Source of the DNA: Shewanella pealeana ATCC 700345
Lineage (GTDB): Bacteria > Pseudomonadota > Gammaproteobacteria > Enterobacterales > Shewanellaceae
NCBI RefSeq assembly: GCF_000018285.1
Contig: NC_009901.1
Location: forward strand, 2,603,001 to 2,667,000
Length of the DNA stretch: 64,000 bases
Direction of reading: 5' to 3'
How positions within the stretch are numbered: the stretch's first letter is position 1; the number at the start of each line of letters is the position of its first letter. A program made the translations under genes and the position numbers. Below are positions 55,015 through 64,000 of the stretch, one piece after another. The notes under the pieces were generated by a model. That model was not told the origin of the DNA and did no database searches. It saw nothing but the letters and a program-made list of their open reading frames with translations.

Positions 55015-56241
55015 ATGCCAAGTCATCTCAACAGCACAGCATTCAAATTAACACTGCTTTTTTCATCAGTGGCACTCATTACTGGCTGCGAAAAAGAACC
55101 AGTGCAAATCACCCCTAAATTAGTTGTTGTTGAAAAGGTATCGACAGCAACTGTGCCACTTTATGGCAATTATGTCGGAGTAACAAAGGCCTCGTTGGAT
55201 GTTGAAGTAAGAGCGAGGGTCGATGGCTTTGTTGAAAACAAAACTTTTATCGAAGGCAGTGCCGTCAAAGAAGGGGCACTACTTTATCGTATCGATAATC
55301 GGCCTTATGTCGCTGTGGTTAATCGTTTAAGTGCTAATGTTGAATCCCAGCAATCAGCACTTGAAAAGGCGCAACGTGATGTCGAACGTTTAAAGCCCTT
55401 GTATGAGCAAGACGCTGCCAGTCAGTTAGATTTTGATAATGCGCTGTCGGTTCTATCGCAAGCAAAATCCAGTGTTGCAGCAAGTAAAGCCGAACTTGAA
55501 GAGGCAAGGCTTGAACTCAGTTATACCGAGATTCAGTCTCCCATTAGTGGATTAGTCAGCCGCTCAGAAGTTGATATCGGCGCATTGGTCGGTAGCAGCG
55601 GTCAATCGTTATTAACTCGGGTTAAGCAGGTCGACCCTATTTATGTCACCTTTAATATGTCGGCGTTAGATTATCTTAATGCGCGCCGACGGATGACCAG
55701 TGACAAAGAACAACAAGCCGCTGAATCAGAAGGTAAAGCCGTTGAAGGTTTCGTTACAATTACATTGCCAGATAACAGTGAGTACCGGTATTTAGGTGAT
55801 GTCGGCTTTACCGATCCTTCGGTCAACCCTGAAACTGGGACCTTTCAGGTAAGGGCTGAACTCCCCAACCCAGATAAAGAGTTACTGCCGGGCCAATACA
55901 CCAATGTCAGAATTAAGCTCAGTGAAGTGAGTGGTGCAATCGTTATCCCGCAAAAAGCCACGCAAGTTGAGCAAGGTGGCGTCTATGTGATGATTGTGCT
56001 GCCCAATAATAAAGTTGAACGCCGCTTTATCGTGATAAAACATCAAGGTGAAATGGGCGTAGTAGTACAAAGTGGTTTAAAAGCGGGAGAGTTGGTCATT
56101 GTCGAAGGCATGCACCGTGTCCGTCATGGGCAACTGGCAGAGCCGTTAACTGCCGAGCAGTATAATAAGAAAGAGGATGTAAAACAAAAAGCGCAAGCAT
56201 TGAAGCAACAAAAGCTTGAGCAGGAACAGGGGGATAACTAA
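55015..56241 (+). CDS. RND efflux periplasmic adaptor lipoprotein (MexA/AcrA type)
   Basis: This 408-residue membrane fusion protein is lipidated: a signal sequence ends at the lipobox LITGC. Lipoyl half motif (SAVKEGALLYRIDNRPY), helical hairpin with LKPLYEQDAASQLDFDNA, then ISGLVSRSEVDIGALVG and barrel domains follow. ATG 55015 with AGGGA upstream is preferred over the GTG at 54988. It is first of a three-gene tripartite pump operon; its stop overlaps the permease start (TAATG). Confidence 0.88.
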   Translation: MPSHLNSTAFKLTLLFSSVALITGCEKEPVQITPKLVVVEKVSTATVPLYGNYVGVTKASLDVEVRARVDGFVENKTFIEGSAVKEGALLYRIDNRPYVAVVNRLSANVESQQSALEKAQRDVERLKPLYEQDAASQLDFDNALSVLSQAKSSVAASKAELEEARLELSYTEIQSPISGLVSRSEVDIGALVGSSGQSLLTRVKQVDPIYVTFNMSALDYLNARRRMTSDKEQQAAESEGKAVEGFVTITLPDNSEYRYLGDVGFTDPSVNPETGTFQVRAELPNPDKELLPGQYTNVRIKLSEVSGAIVIPQKATQVEQGGVYVMIVLPNNKVERRFIVIKHQGEMGVVVQSGLKAGELVIVEGMHRVRHGQLAEPLTAEQYNKKEDVKQKAQALKQQKLEQEQGDN

Positions 56242-59200
56242 TGGCACAGTATTTTGTTAATCGCCCCGTATTTGCCAGTGTCATCTCTATTGTCATTGTG
56301 CTGCTGGGCTTAATTGCGATGTTTCAATTACCCATTGACCAATATCCTTACATTACACCGCCTCAGGTCAAAATATCGGCATCCTATCCCGGTGCCACAT
56401 CCACTACCGCGGCAGAATCTGTGGCTACACCATTAGAGCAAGAGCTTAATGGCCTGCCAAATATGATTTATATGAGCTCTAAGAGTACCAACTCTGGTAG
56501 CACCAACATTACGATTACGTTTGATGTTGGTACAAACCCAGATCTTGCGGCTGTTGATGCACAAAACTCAACGCAACAAGCAACGGGGAGCTTGCCTATT
56601 GATGTGCAAACCGAAGGGGTGTCAGTTTCCAAAGAAGCCTCTGTTGAGCTGCTCAAATTAGCCTTAACCTCTGAAGATGAGCGTTATGATGAAATTTATC
56701 TAAGTAACTACGCCACTATTAATATTCAGTCAGCCTTAAAACGTATTCCGGGTGTGGGACGAGTCAGAAATACAGGTGCACGTAGTTATTCAATGAGAGT
56801 GTGGTTAAACCCCGACACAATGGCGGGTTATGGGCTCACTACCTCAGATGTTATCGATGCGATAAAAGCGCAAAACAAGGAGTCGCCAGCGGGCAGTATT
56901 GGCTCCCAACCAAATGCTGACACCTTGAGTATGACTCTGCCAATCACCGCCGCAGGCCGAATGAGCAGTGTTCCGCAGTTTAACGAGATTATTGTGCGTG
57001 CAAGCGCCGATGGTTCGATTATACGCTTGCGTGACATTGCCAACATTGAACTCGGTTCATCCTCTTATACACTGCAATCACAACTCAATGGCAACAATGC
57101 CACCATCTTGCAGGTTTACTTATTGCCAGGTGCTAATGCGCTAGAGGTTACTAAAAAAGTAAAAAGTGAGATGGCAAAACTTGCTCAAAAATTCCCTCAA
57201 GGGATGAATTGGGAAGTCTTTTTTGATGCCTCCGTGTTTATCGAAAACTCAATAGATGAGGTAGTAAAGACCCTAGTTGAAGCGCTTATTTTGGTTATTC
57301 TAGTGGTATTCATGTTTTTACAGAATATTCGCGCAACACTTATCCCCGCCATTGCGGTGCCTGTTTCTTTAATTGGCACATTAGCCGCCATGCTTGCCTT
57401 TGGTTTTACCATCAATACCGTGAGTTTATTAGCGCTAGTGCTGGCAATTGGTATTGTGGTCGATGATGCCATTGTTGTGGTGGAAAATGTTGAACGTTTA
57501 ATGGATGAAAAAGGGCTGAGTTCATCCCAGGCAACTAAGGTTGCCATGAAGGAGCTCTCTGGTGCGCTTATTGCTACCAGCCTAGTGCTTGCTGCGGTGT
57601 TTGTGCCTGTGTCCTTCTTGTCTGGGATCACCGGTATTATGTACCGAGAGTTTGCTGTCGCGATAACGGTTGCGGTACTGATTTCAACTCTGGTGGCGCT
57701 GACACTTTCGCCGGCACTTTGTGCGTTATTACTCAGGCCAGGAGATAAAGCGACATCAGGCTTTTTCAAATGGATGAATGATCGTTTAGACACAGCCACA
57801 ACTAAGTATGTCGGATTGGTGGTGTTAACCAACAAGCACGCCAAACGCAGTTATCTGTTATTTGCCTTAATGGTGGGCGGTGTGTACTTAACAATGAGTT
57901 CGCTGCCATCGAGCTTTATGCCAGATGAAGATCAGGGTCGATTTTTTATCGATGTGTCACTGCCTAATGGGGCAACGGTTAATCGTACTCAAGATGTCCT
58001 TAAGAAAGCCGAAGCCACAGTTCTTGCTCATCCTGCGGTAGCTTACTCGTTTACCCTAGCAGGTGAAAACAGACGCTCGGGTTCGAATCAAGCAAACGGT
58101 CAGTTTGAGATAATTCTAAAACCTTGGTCAGATCGCGTGGACAATGATGCAACCGTACAAAAAGTGATGAACGAGATTAAGCAATCACTCCATGATGTGC
58201 TCGAGGCTGAATTCAAAATTTATTTACCTTCGGCAGTCCCAGGCCTCGGCAATGGCTCAGGTGTAGAGATGGAGCTGCAAGATACTTCAGGGAGTAACTT
58301 TAAAGGCTTAATGGAAACCGCTGATGAACTGGTTGAAGCCTTAAAACTGCAACCCGAGATAGCGACAGCCGGATTATCACTGCAAACTGCCATTCCGCAG
58401 TTACACCTTAATGTCGATGAAGCTAAAGCCATGGCCATTGGGGTTAAGGTGTCTGATATTTATGGCACCATTAAAACATTTACAGACTCATCGACGGTTA
58501 ATGACTTCAATTTATTTGGACGAGTGTACCGAGTGAAAGTACAAGCAGAAGAGCAGTATCGTCAATTTCCGGATCAAATAGAGGATTACCATGTTCGCTC
58601 CTCATCGGGCGCCATGGTACCAATAGGTGTATTGGCTACATCTGATTATTCGGTTGGGCCTGCAGCGCTCACGCACTACAACATGTTTACCAGCGCTTCG
58701 ATTAATGCATCTCCTGCACCGGGTTATGCCTCAGGCGATGTGATCCGCGCGATTGAGCGGGTTGCAAAACCCATGCTACCTGACGAGTTTAGTTATGAGT
58801 GGACCGGAATAACCTATCAAGAGGTGCAGTCTGCCAATCAAACGGCTATTGCGGTGACGTTAGCGATGGTGTTTGTGTTCTTGTTTCTTGCCGCGCTTTA
58901 TGAGAGCTGGACTCTGCCGATAGCGGTATTGCTCATCGCCCCCATTGCGATGTTAGGTGCATCAGTGGGGACCTTAGTGAGCGGCATGGAAAGTAATCTC
59001 TTTTTTCAGGTGGCGTTTATCGCACTGATCGGAATGGCTGCAAAAAACTCGATATTGATTGTCGAGTTTGCCAACCAATTACATAAAGAAGGTAAGAGCC
59101 GATTAGATTCAGCCATTGAGGCGGCTAATATGCGTTTTAGACCTATTTTAATGACCTCATTAGCCTTTATTCTTGGCGTACTGCCACTGGTATTTTCTGT

Positions 59201-59375
59201 CGGGCCAGGCGCTGTCAGCCGCCAAAGTATCTCTATTCCTATTTTATGTGGCATGATTTTCGCGACAACCATTGGCATCATTATGGTACCGCTGTTTTTT
59301 GTGACTACGGCAGGCTGGGTTCGCTCTAAAATCACCGGCAAAGCCGATACAGTGGAGGTGTCGACTCATGCCTAA
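56241..59375 (+). CDS. RND efflux permease (MexB/AcrB type, HAE1)
   Basis: This 1044-residue inner-membrane drug-proton antiporter has the signature N-terminus AQYFVNRPVFASVISIVIV, ASYPGATSTTAAESVATPLEQ (porter domain), LVLAIGIVVDDAIVVVENVER (paired Asp for proton relay, near 403-404) and GMAAKNSILIVEFANQL in the second half. Length is standard. It is coupled to the adaptor by TAATG and overlaps the outer-membrane factor by eight bases. Substrates probably include drugs, detergents or bile salts, from the family in general. Confidence 0.92.
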   Translation: MAQYFVNRPVFASVISIVIVLLGLIAMFQLPIDQYPYITPPQVKISASYPGATSTTAAESVATPLEQELNGLPNMIYMSSKSTNSGSTNITITFDVGTNPDLAAVDAQNSTQQATGSLPIDVQTEGVSVSKEASVELLKLALTSEDERYDEIYLSNYATINIQSALKRIPGVGRVRNTGARSYSMRVWLNPDTMAGYGLTTSDVIDAIKAQNKESPAGSIGSQPNADTLSMTLPITAAGRMSSVPQFNEIIVRASADGSIIRLRDIANIELGSSSYTLQSQLNGNNATILQVYLLPGANALEVTKKVKSEMAKLAQKFPQGMNWEVFFDASVFIENSIDEVVKTLVEALILVILVVFMFLQNIRATLIPAIAVPVSLIGTLAAMLAFGFTINTVSLLALVLAIGIVVDDAIVVVENVERLMDEKGLSSSQATKVAMKELSGALIATSLVLAAVFVPVSFLSGITGIMYREFAVAITVAVLISTLVALTLSPALCALLLRPGDKATSGFFKWMNDRLDTATTKYVGLVVLTNKHAKRSYLLFALMVGGVYLTMSSLPSSFMPDEDQGRFFIDVSLPNGATVNRTQDVLKKAEATVLAHPAVAYSFTLAGENRRSGSNQANGQFEIILKPWSDRVDNDATVQKVMNEIKQSLHDVLEAEFKIYLPSAVPGLGNGSGVEMELQDTSGSNFKGLMETADELVEALKLQPEIATAGLSLQTAIPQLHLNVDEAKAMAIGVKVSDIYGTIKTFTDSSTVNDFNLFGRVYRVKVQAEEQYRQFPDQIEDYHVRSSSGAMVPIGVLATSDYSVGPAALTHYNMFTSASINASPAPGYASGDVIRAIERVAKPMLPDEFSYEWTGITYQEVQSANQTAIAVTLAMVFVFLFLAALYESWTLPIAVLLIAPIAMLGASVGTLVSGMESNLFFQVAFIALIGMAAKNSILIVEFANQLHKEGKSRLDSAIEAANMRFRPILMTSLAFILGVLPLVFSVGPGAVSRQSISIPILCGMIFATTIGIIMVPLFFVTTAGWVRSKITGKADTVEVSTHA

Positions 59376-60924
59376 TCAATTCAATATCAGTCAATTCAAT
59401 ATCACTCAAGCCTATATCAAGCATAAGATGCCAATCGGTGGTGTTCGAGCATTTCGAGTGAACACCTCAGTATTGAGTGTCGCCTGTGGGATTTTGCTAC
59501 TTTCTGGTTGCGCCATGGGGCCTGATTACCAGAGACCCGATCTTGAAATACCGGAGCAATTTCACCACGAGTTGCAGCAAACCGATGAGCAGAATGTTGG
59601 GCTGAAGCATTGGCGTGATTTTTATCTCGATCCTGATCTACAGGTATTGATAGAACATGCTCTCGATCAAAACCTAGATTTAGAGGGAGTGCGCTCAAGG
59701 TTGTTAGCCGCAAGAGCTGGGGTTACGGTTACTGACGCAGCACTATTTCCAGTTGTAGGACTTGATGCAAATGGTGAGCGAGCATTAGATAGCGCGTTGA
59801 CCAGTACTGATCCCGTTAAAGAAGATACTTTTTATGTTGCCGGTACGGTTTCGTGGGAATTGGATCTTTGGGGAGCGAATCGTCGAAGAAGTGAAGCTGA
59901 ATTTGCCAACTTCATCTCTTCACAAGAAGCACTTAATTTAGCCACCATCAGTCTAATCAGTGATGTTGCCAGCCGTTATTATGAATGGCTCGATGTTGAG
60001 CAACGTTATCAAATATCGCTTAATACTGTCGAGCTACGTAAAAAAGAGCGAGATCTTGCTAGGCTACGTAAGCAAAATGGTGTGATATCGGGCCTGCAAG
60101 TTAGGCAGGCGGAGGTGGAGTATCAAAGTGCCAGAGTCACACTACCGGATCTTGATTATGAGCGAAGTGAAAAGGCGAATCAGCTGCGAATATTACTGGG
60201 CGAATTTACGTATCCCCTTATTCCTAAAACTGAAGCGCAGTTAAAAGCTGAAGGAGCATTGTTTCCAGACTCATTTGCAGTGGGTATTCCATCACAGATG
60301 CTATCACAACGCCCTGATGTAAAGTCCGCTGAGCAAGCTCTTGTTGCAGCCAATGCCAATGTCGGTGTCGCTAAAACAGCATTCTTTCCTAAATTTACCA
60401 TTAGCGGCAGCTATGGTTCTGAGTCTGAAAGCCTCAGTGACATATTTGATAGCCAGGGGCTGACTTGGTCGCTTTTAGGCGGGGTAACCGCTCCGATTTT
60501 CAATGCAGGTAAGATCTCAGCTCAATATGATATTGCTCAGGAAAATGCCAAACAGGCTATGCTCAGTTATAAAAGTACGGTGCTTGGGGCATACTTTGAA
60601 GTAAATGATGCGATGAACAGTTTCAGACGCTCTGAGCTCGCGATTGACGCTCAGCAGGAATTAGTCGTGGCATCAACTGAATATACCCGCTTAGCAACGT
60701 TAAGATACCGAAATGGTGTGTCGAGTTCGTTGGATCTGATGGATGCACAGCGAAGTCTGTTTAGCGCCGAACTGACTCTAAGTCAGGTGAAACGTGATCG
60801 ATTATTGTCGATGATTACGCTTTATCGTGCGCTGGGTGGGGGAGTACTGACCCGTGATGAGATGAAGGCTGAACTTGAAAAACCGACTGGCAAGCAACAA
60901 GTTGAAGAAGTCACTAATCAATAA
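59368..60924 (+). CDS. outer-membrane efflux factor (OprM/TolC-like lipoprotein)
   Basis: This 518-residue NodT-type outer-membrane factor is lipidated at the lipobox LLSGC, followed by AMGPDYQRPDLE. The family repeats are visible: a WELDLWG segment near 170 and LTWSLLGGVTAPIFNAG near 365, with long helices that form the periplasmic channel. The ATG at 59368 has GGAGGTG and overlaps the permease stop. This gives an unusually long pre-signal stretch of about 30 residues containing QFNISQFNITQ; ATG 59428 is an alternative. Confidence 0.87.
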   Translation: MPNQFNISQFNITQAYIKHKMPIGGVRAFRVNTSVLSVACGILLLSGCAMGPDYQRPDLEIPEQFHHELQQTDEQNVGLKHWRDFYLDPDLQVLIEHALDQNLDLEGVRSRLLAARAGVTVTDAALFPVVGLDANGERALDSALTSTDPVKEDTFYVAGTVSWELDLWGANRRRSEAEFANFISSQEALNLATISLISDVASRYYEWLDVEQRYQISLNTVELRKKERDLARLRKQNGVISGLQVRQAEVEYQSARVTLPDLDYERSEKANQLRILLGEFTYPLIPKTEAQLKAEGALFPDSFAVGIPSQMLSQRPDVKSAEQALVAANANVGVAKTAFFPKFTISGSYGSESESLSDIFDSQGLTWSLLGGVTAPIFNAGKISAQYDIAQENAKQAMLSYKSTVLGAYFEVNDAMNSFRRSELAIDAQQELVVASTEYTRLATLRYRNGVSSSLDLMDAQRSLFSAELTLSQVKRDRLLSMITLYRALGGGVLTRDEMKAELEKPTGKQQVEEVTNQ

Positions 60925-60941
60925 ATAATAAAAATTTTTGA

Positions 60942-61050
60942 GCGATTAGTCCTCCAATTTCGGGAGGCTAGTCGCAGAGCTCTGCTAGGATACACTGCTC
61001 CTACAACTAAGCTCCTAACTCAGCTCCTACAATTCAGTTACTACAACTCC
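60942..61050 (+). repeat. hairpin followed by short direct repeats
   Basis: A 14-bp stem (60942-60955 with 60962-60975, two G-T pairs, loop of six) lies 17 bases past the efflux stop. It is followed at 60997-61050 by four imperfect 12-14 base repeats of the type GCTCCTACAACTAA. The hairpin may end the efflux transcript, though no T-run follows. Confidence 0.55.
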
Positions 61051-61090
61051 GCACTGCCCCCGAAAACATGCTAATTTTGCCACTGCTCGG

Positions 61091-62344
61091 TTAACACTTA
61101 ATCAAGGGAATGTCTTTCCACCGCGTCGTATACTGTGGTGTGAGCATCTCTCTGCGCATGCCCCATTTCTGTGATATGCCTTGGGCGGCCAGAAACAGAG
61201 AGTCTGTGCCGTACTTTGCATTAATGCTATCTAGCACCAACATCTTGTTTGGGTTCCTGCACTTCTCGAATAGGTCGCCTTGTAAGTTGGCCTCGCTGCA
61301 CAGGTTGATCAGGCCCACACCAATTTTGTAATAACGTATAGCGGGGTTGAATCTGACGATAGCGGCTCTTGTTGCTGCCTCAATCAGCTCACAGGTGTCA
61401 TTTGTTGGATAATTAAAATGATGAACAAACTTAAATCCGCCGGGCTGCTCATCAAAAGGCGAGTTTGAGGCAAAAATCAGCATGCTTTTACATAGCGAAC
61501 CTTGGGTTCTGGCCTTTGCTGCTGCGGTTGAAGCATGCTTGCTTAACGCCTGACACAAGGAGGTTGAGTCGGTGACTCTATTGCCTACGCTGCGGGTTGA
61601 AAATATCTGTTTCTTGTCTGCGCGGGCCTCATCCCAAGTTTTGCACACTTCACCATTTAACTCACGAATTGTACGTTCAAGCTCGATGCTAAATTGCTTA
61701 CTAGCGATGCCGGTTTTCATTTGTGACAAAGCAAAAGCATTGTGGATATTCATCATCCCGAGTCGTTTAGCGATTCGATTGCCAACGCCCCATACATCGT
61801 TAGTTTTCATGGTCTTTAAAATCGAAATGCGCTGCTCATCACTGCTAATAGCGCATACACCGTTATATCCGGCGATTCTCTTGGCGGCATGATTGGCAAC
61901 CTTAGCCAAAGTGAGCGTGGGGCCAATCCCAACACAGACCGGAAGCCGAGTTTCTTTCCACACGGCGCGCCTTATTTTCATCGCATGCTCAGTTAAACAA
62001 GGGATAGCGGGGTAACAGTGCTTAAATGATAGAAATGACTCATCGATGCTGTAGATATGCTGCTCCGGTGCAAAACGGCCAATTACCTCCATCATTGCTG
62101 CAGATAACGAGCCATAGAGCTCATAGTTTGAAGACAGCGCGATAACGCCTTTCTGCTCACACAGTTTCTGTGCTTCAAAGTAGGGACCAAACTTGTTAAT
62201 TCCAGCCTCTTTGGCCAATCTGTTCGCCGCAACAATCATCCCGTCGTTGTTACTGAGCACTACGATAGGGCGGTTACGCCAGTCAGGCCTAAATACCTGC
62301 TCGGCGCTGCAATAAAATGAGTTTGCATCCACAAGTGCATACAT
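61091..62344 (-). CDS. umuC: translesion DNA polymerase V subunit UmuC
   Basis: This Y-family DNA polymerase of 417 residues copies damaged templates during the SOS response. The catalytic acids are in place: D6 (ALVDANSF), D101 and E102 (YSIDESF). The middle has VCVGIGPTLTLAKVANHAAK and the C-terminus is of normal length. It follows umuD by two bases on the minus strand and is under the same LexA box. Confidence 0.93.
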   Translation of the reverse strand: MYALVDANSFYCSAEQVFRPDWRNRPIVVLSNNDGMIVAANRLAKEAGINKFGPYFEAQKLCEQKGVIALSSNYELYGSLSAAMMEVIGRFAPEQHIYSIDESFLSFKHCYPAIPCLTEHAMKIRRAVWKETRLPVCVGIGPTLTLAKVANHAAKRIAGYNGVCAISSDEQRISILKTMKTNDVWGVGNRIAKRLGMMNIHNAFALSQMKTGIASKQFSIELERTIRELNGEVCKTWDEARADKKQIFSTRSVGNRVTDSTSLCQALSKHASTAAAKARTQGSLCKSMLIFASNSPFDEQPGGFKFVHHFNYPTNDTCELIEAATRAAIVRFNPAIRYYKIGVGLINLCSEANLQGDLFEKCRNPNKMLVLDSINAKYGTDSLFLAAQGISQKWGMRREMLTPQYTTRWKDIPLIKC

Positions 62345-62346
62345 GA

Positions 62347-62754
62347 TTAATCGTTCTCTAAAATTGAGCTTCTACGATGACAGCGAATAGAACGTATAAC
62401 CACGCCTTCAACACTAAAAGTATCGTGTTCAAGAATGGGCGTGCTCATGTGGGATTCGTTAGCGGATAGCAGTAATCGATTTACCTTATCGATAATCTTA
62501 CAAACAAACGAGCCGTTGTAGTTGGCGACTATCACGTCTTGATTGCGAACCTCAACATGCCTATCGACAATTAAAATGTCACCATCAAAGATGCCAACAC
62601 CTTGCATAGAGTCGCCATTGGCTTGGCCAATAAACGTTGAACTCGGATGTTCTATCAGTAACTCGTCAAGACTTAACGGCAGTTGCCGGTAATCGGTAGC
62701 GGGGGACTCAAAGCCTGTAATGCCAGCACTGGCTGCAATCGGGATAATGTTCAT
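62347..62754 (-). CDS. umuD: SOS response protein UmuD (S24 self-cleaving)
   Basis: This 135-residue S24-family protein cleaves itself to UmuD' on contact with RecA filaments and then joins UmuC as Pol V. The cleavage site is A10-G11 (AASAGITGF), the nucleophile S49 (NGDSMQG) and the base K86 (VCKII), with the 37-residue Ser-Lys spacing of the E. coli protein. The arm before the cleavage site is about 14 residues shorter than in E. coli UmuD. It leads the operon with umuC. A LexA box overlaps its promoter. Confidence 0.92.
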   Translation of the reverse strand: MNIIPIAASAGITGFESPATDYRQLPLSLDELLIEHPSSTFIGQANGDSMQGVGIFDGDILIVDRHVEVRNQDVIVANYNGSFVCKIIDKVNRLLLSANESHMSTPILEHDTFSVEGVVIRSIRCHRRSSILEND

Positions 62755-62768
62755 GCTAAAAAATAATT

Positions 62769-62788
62769 AACTGTATGTTTATACAGTA
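62769..62788. promoter_or_regulatory. LexA (SOS) box
   Basis: AACTGTATGTTTATACAGTA matches the gammaproteobacterial consensus CTGT-N8-ACAG with AT-rich centre (CTG 62771, CAG 62786). It lies 15-34 bases upstream of the umuD start, as in other umuDC operons. Confidence 0.92.
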
Positions 62789-63017
62789 TAGTGGTTTTAT
62801 ATCATTTTGCGCAATAAGGATGACAACTATCTGTGAGCAGTTTGCAGCATTCTCCTCTAATAACATGGTATTTAAAGACAGGTTTTCAATACTTACACTT
62901 TTATTTACAATAGCTTTTATCGCTTCAAATTTATGTAAGATTATTCTTAGTGAATAATGAGAAGTATTTGTTGATCAATGAGTTGTGGTTGTGACTCTAG
63001 TCTATTTCTATTGCTGG

Positions 63018-64000
63018 ATGTTAAATGATATGACAAGAAGATGTGCGCTCAGCATTTGTTTATCTTTTATTGTTTCTATATGTATAGTTAATTTATTCTT
63101 GACTGTTAATAAAGGTAAGTTGAATAGTAAGTTTTTAACTAACATCCTTTTTATTAGTGATGCAATATACCGTTTTAATGTAAACAGCCTTAACAGTAAG
63201 TACATTTCTCTACCATCAAATGATTTAAAACAGGGGGTCATAGTAAAAAATTCTGAAGCTAAAAAAATTCGAGACCTATCTGAACATATAGATAATCTAT
63301 TTGCTGTATTGAAAATCAATCCAATCATATCTAGCAACTTATGGACGGTCGCGAATGTATACCCAGAGTATGTCATTCCAAGGCCGTTTAGAGAGGAGTA
63401 CATAAACCTTTTTGATAAGGATTTTGCTGAGGAAAACTACCTAGAACGTATTTTAAAATTAGAAAATATTGAAGAAACACTAGAAGGAAGTGGTTTAACT
63501 GTATTTGAAACAGTGAGAGTTTTCGGTCCTTATATAGAAGAGGGAACCAATGAAGAGTTATTTTCAATTTATTACCCACTATATTTAGAAGGCGTTGTTT
63601 TTTCTGTTTTAGTTATTGATGTAAAAAGTAATTTTTTAAATGATTTCATAGAAAATTTTAATGATGAAGAATTTACTTGGTTTGAAATGTCAGATAAAGA
63701 CCGTCAAAACATCAGTACGATTATATACGAATCCTTAGCACTTAAGACCGAAGATAGAAAAGTGGGCCTAACAATAAAAACACCTACACTGTACAACTCT
63801 ATTGCCATTTTAATATGTACGCTAATCATACACGGCTGTTTTTTAATTGCTGCATACATTAGAAAGTTTTATGTCGAAAGCAGCATAGATAGGTTATCAG
63901 GCTTCTATCGAAAAGATGGTTTTATGAGTAAAAAAATGTCTGTTAACTCTATGTGCCTAATTGATATCGATCACTTTAAGAAAATCAATGATACATATGG
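63018..64000 (+). CDS. diguanylate cyclase with periplasmic sensor domain (partial)
   Basis: The frame from ATG 63018 stays open to the window edge. Visible are an N-terminal membrane segment (about 8-29), a periplasmic part of about 225 residues without a recognised motif, a second membrane segment (about 257-280), then the start of a GGDEF domain: SIDRLSGFYRKDGF and LIDIDHFKKINDTYG. The GGDEF motif itself lies beyond the edge, so activity cannot be judged. It should make cyclic di-GMP in response to a periplasmic cue. AT-rich composition compared with neighbours. The ribosome site is weak. Confidence 0.82.
   Translation, partial: MLNDMTRRCALSICLSFIVSICIVNLFLTVNKGKLNSKFLTNILFISDAIYRFNVNSLNSKYISLPSNDLKQGVIVKNSEAKKIRDLSEHIDNLFAVLKINPIISSNLWTVANVYPEYVIPRPFREEYINLFDKDFAEENYLERILKLENIEETLEGSGLTVFETVRVFGPYIEEGTNEELFSIYYPLYLEGVVFSVLVIDVKSNFLNDFIENFNDEEFTWFEMSDKDRQNISTIIYESLALKTEDRKVGLTIKTPTLYNSIAILICTLIIHGCFLIAAYIRKFYVESSIDRLSGFYRKDGFMSKKMSVNSMCLIDIDHFKKINDTY

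Noticed and set aside
57197..57844. 215-codon minus-strand frame inside the RND permease
   Set aside because: It is antisense to a well-conserved permease region including the Asp pair; its composition (Ser/Thr/Ala-rich) is that of a shadow frame.
62775..62957. 60-codon plus-strand frame upstream of the diguanylate cyclase
   Set aside because: It starts inside the LexA box with no ribosome site; hydrophobic content is explained by AT-rich DNA.
1..64000. CRISPR arrays, tRNA/rRNA genes, insertion sequences, phage genes
   Set aside because: No regularly spaced repeats, cloverleaf candidates, transposase frames or structural phage proteins were recognised on reading both strands.

Overview
The window looks like chromosomal DNA of a marine gammaproteobacterium, most likely Shewanella. 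I base this on moderate GC content, the housekeeping genes (a family II pyrophosphatase, a LonH-like protease, a long U32 peptidase, CmoM, CodBA, a plasmid-style UmuDC) and a Vibrio/Shewanella-type integron attC site. No rRNA, tRNA, CRISPR array or insertion sequence was seen. All family assignments rest on reading motifs and on remembered family sequences; no search was run.

Positions 184-31232 form a steroid catabolic locus. Block 1 (184-4211) holds an FATP-type acyl-CoA ligase, a thiolase-like aldolase and a DUF35-MaoC fusion, and ends in a terminator. This trio fits side-chain activation, hydration and retro-aldol cleavage. Block 2 (4403-14341) is a tight operon: hsaC, ipdA, ipdB, a crotonase-fold protein, ipdC, echA20, fadE31, fadE32, fadA6 and an SDR. 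It carries most of the steroid C/D-ring (HIP) pathway. A Tat-exported amidase follows (14412-16007). Block 3 (22425-31232) holds ipdF, a MaoC hydratase, a second thiolase, a PaaG-like crotonase, an ETF:ubiquinone oxidoreductase, a 3beta/17beta-HSD-like SDR, a classic ketosteroid isomerase, an acyl-CoA dehydrogenase and fadE30. Between blocks 2 and 3 lie a DUF1329/DUF1302 envelope pair on the minus strand and a small island (about 16.0-19.0 kb). The island has two integron-cassette-like genes, one resembling Abi-alpha/DUF4393, an attC site, and two inverted copies of a 90-bp palindromic repeat. No transcriptional regulator is encoded anywhere in the catabolic locus.

The genes fit together as follows. 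HSD and KSI convert 3beta-hydroxy-delta5 steroids to delta4-3-ketones. The ligase, dehydrogenases, hydratases, aldolase and thiolases shorten side chain and rings. HsaC cleaves the aromatised A ring. EchA20 and IpdAB open rings D and C. ETF-QO passes electrons from the dehydrogenases to quinone. Ring A/B genes (kstD, kshAB, hsaA, hsaB, hsaD) and ETF itself are not in the window.

From 31.3 kb on the content is ordinary core and accessory DNA: a convergent RND adaptor/permease operon, a SEC-C protein, ppaC, a LonH-like protease, a U32 peptidase, an unusual membrane/coiled-coil/winged-helix protein, a DsbA-like protein, a 28-residue membrane peptide candidate, cmoM, a metallo-beta-lactamase-fold protein, codBA, a DUF4242 protein, an EmrAB-type pump, a complete RND tripartite pump, umuDC with a LexA box, and the start of a diguanylate cyclase cut by the right edge.
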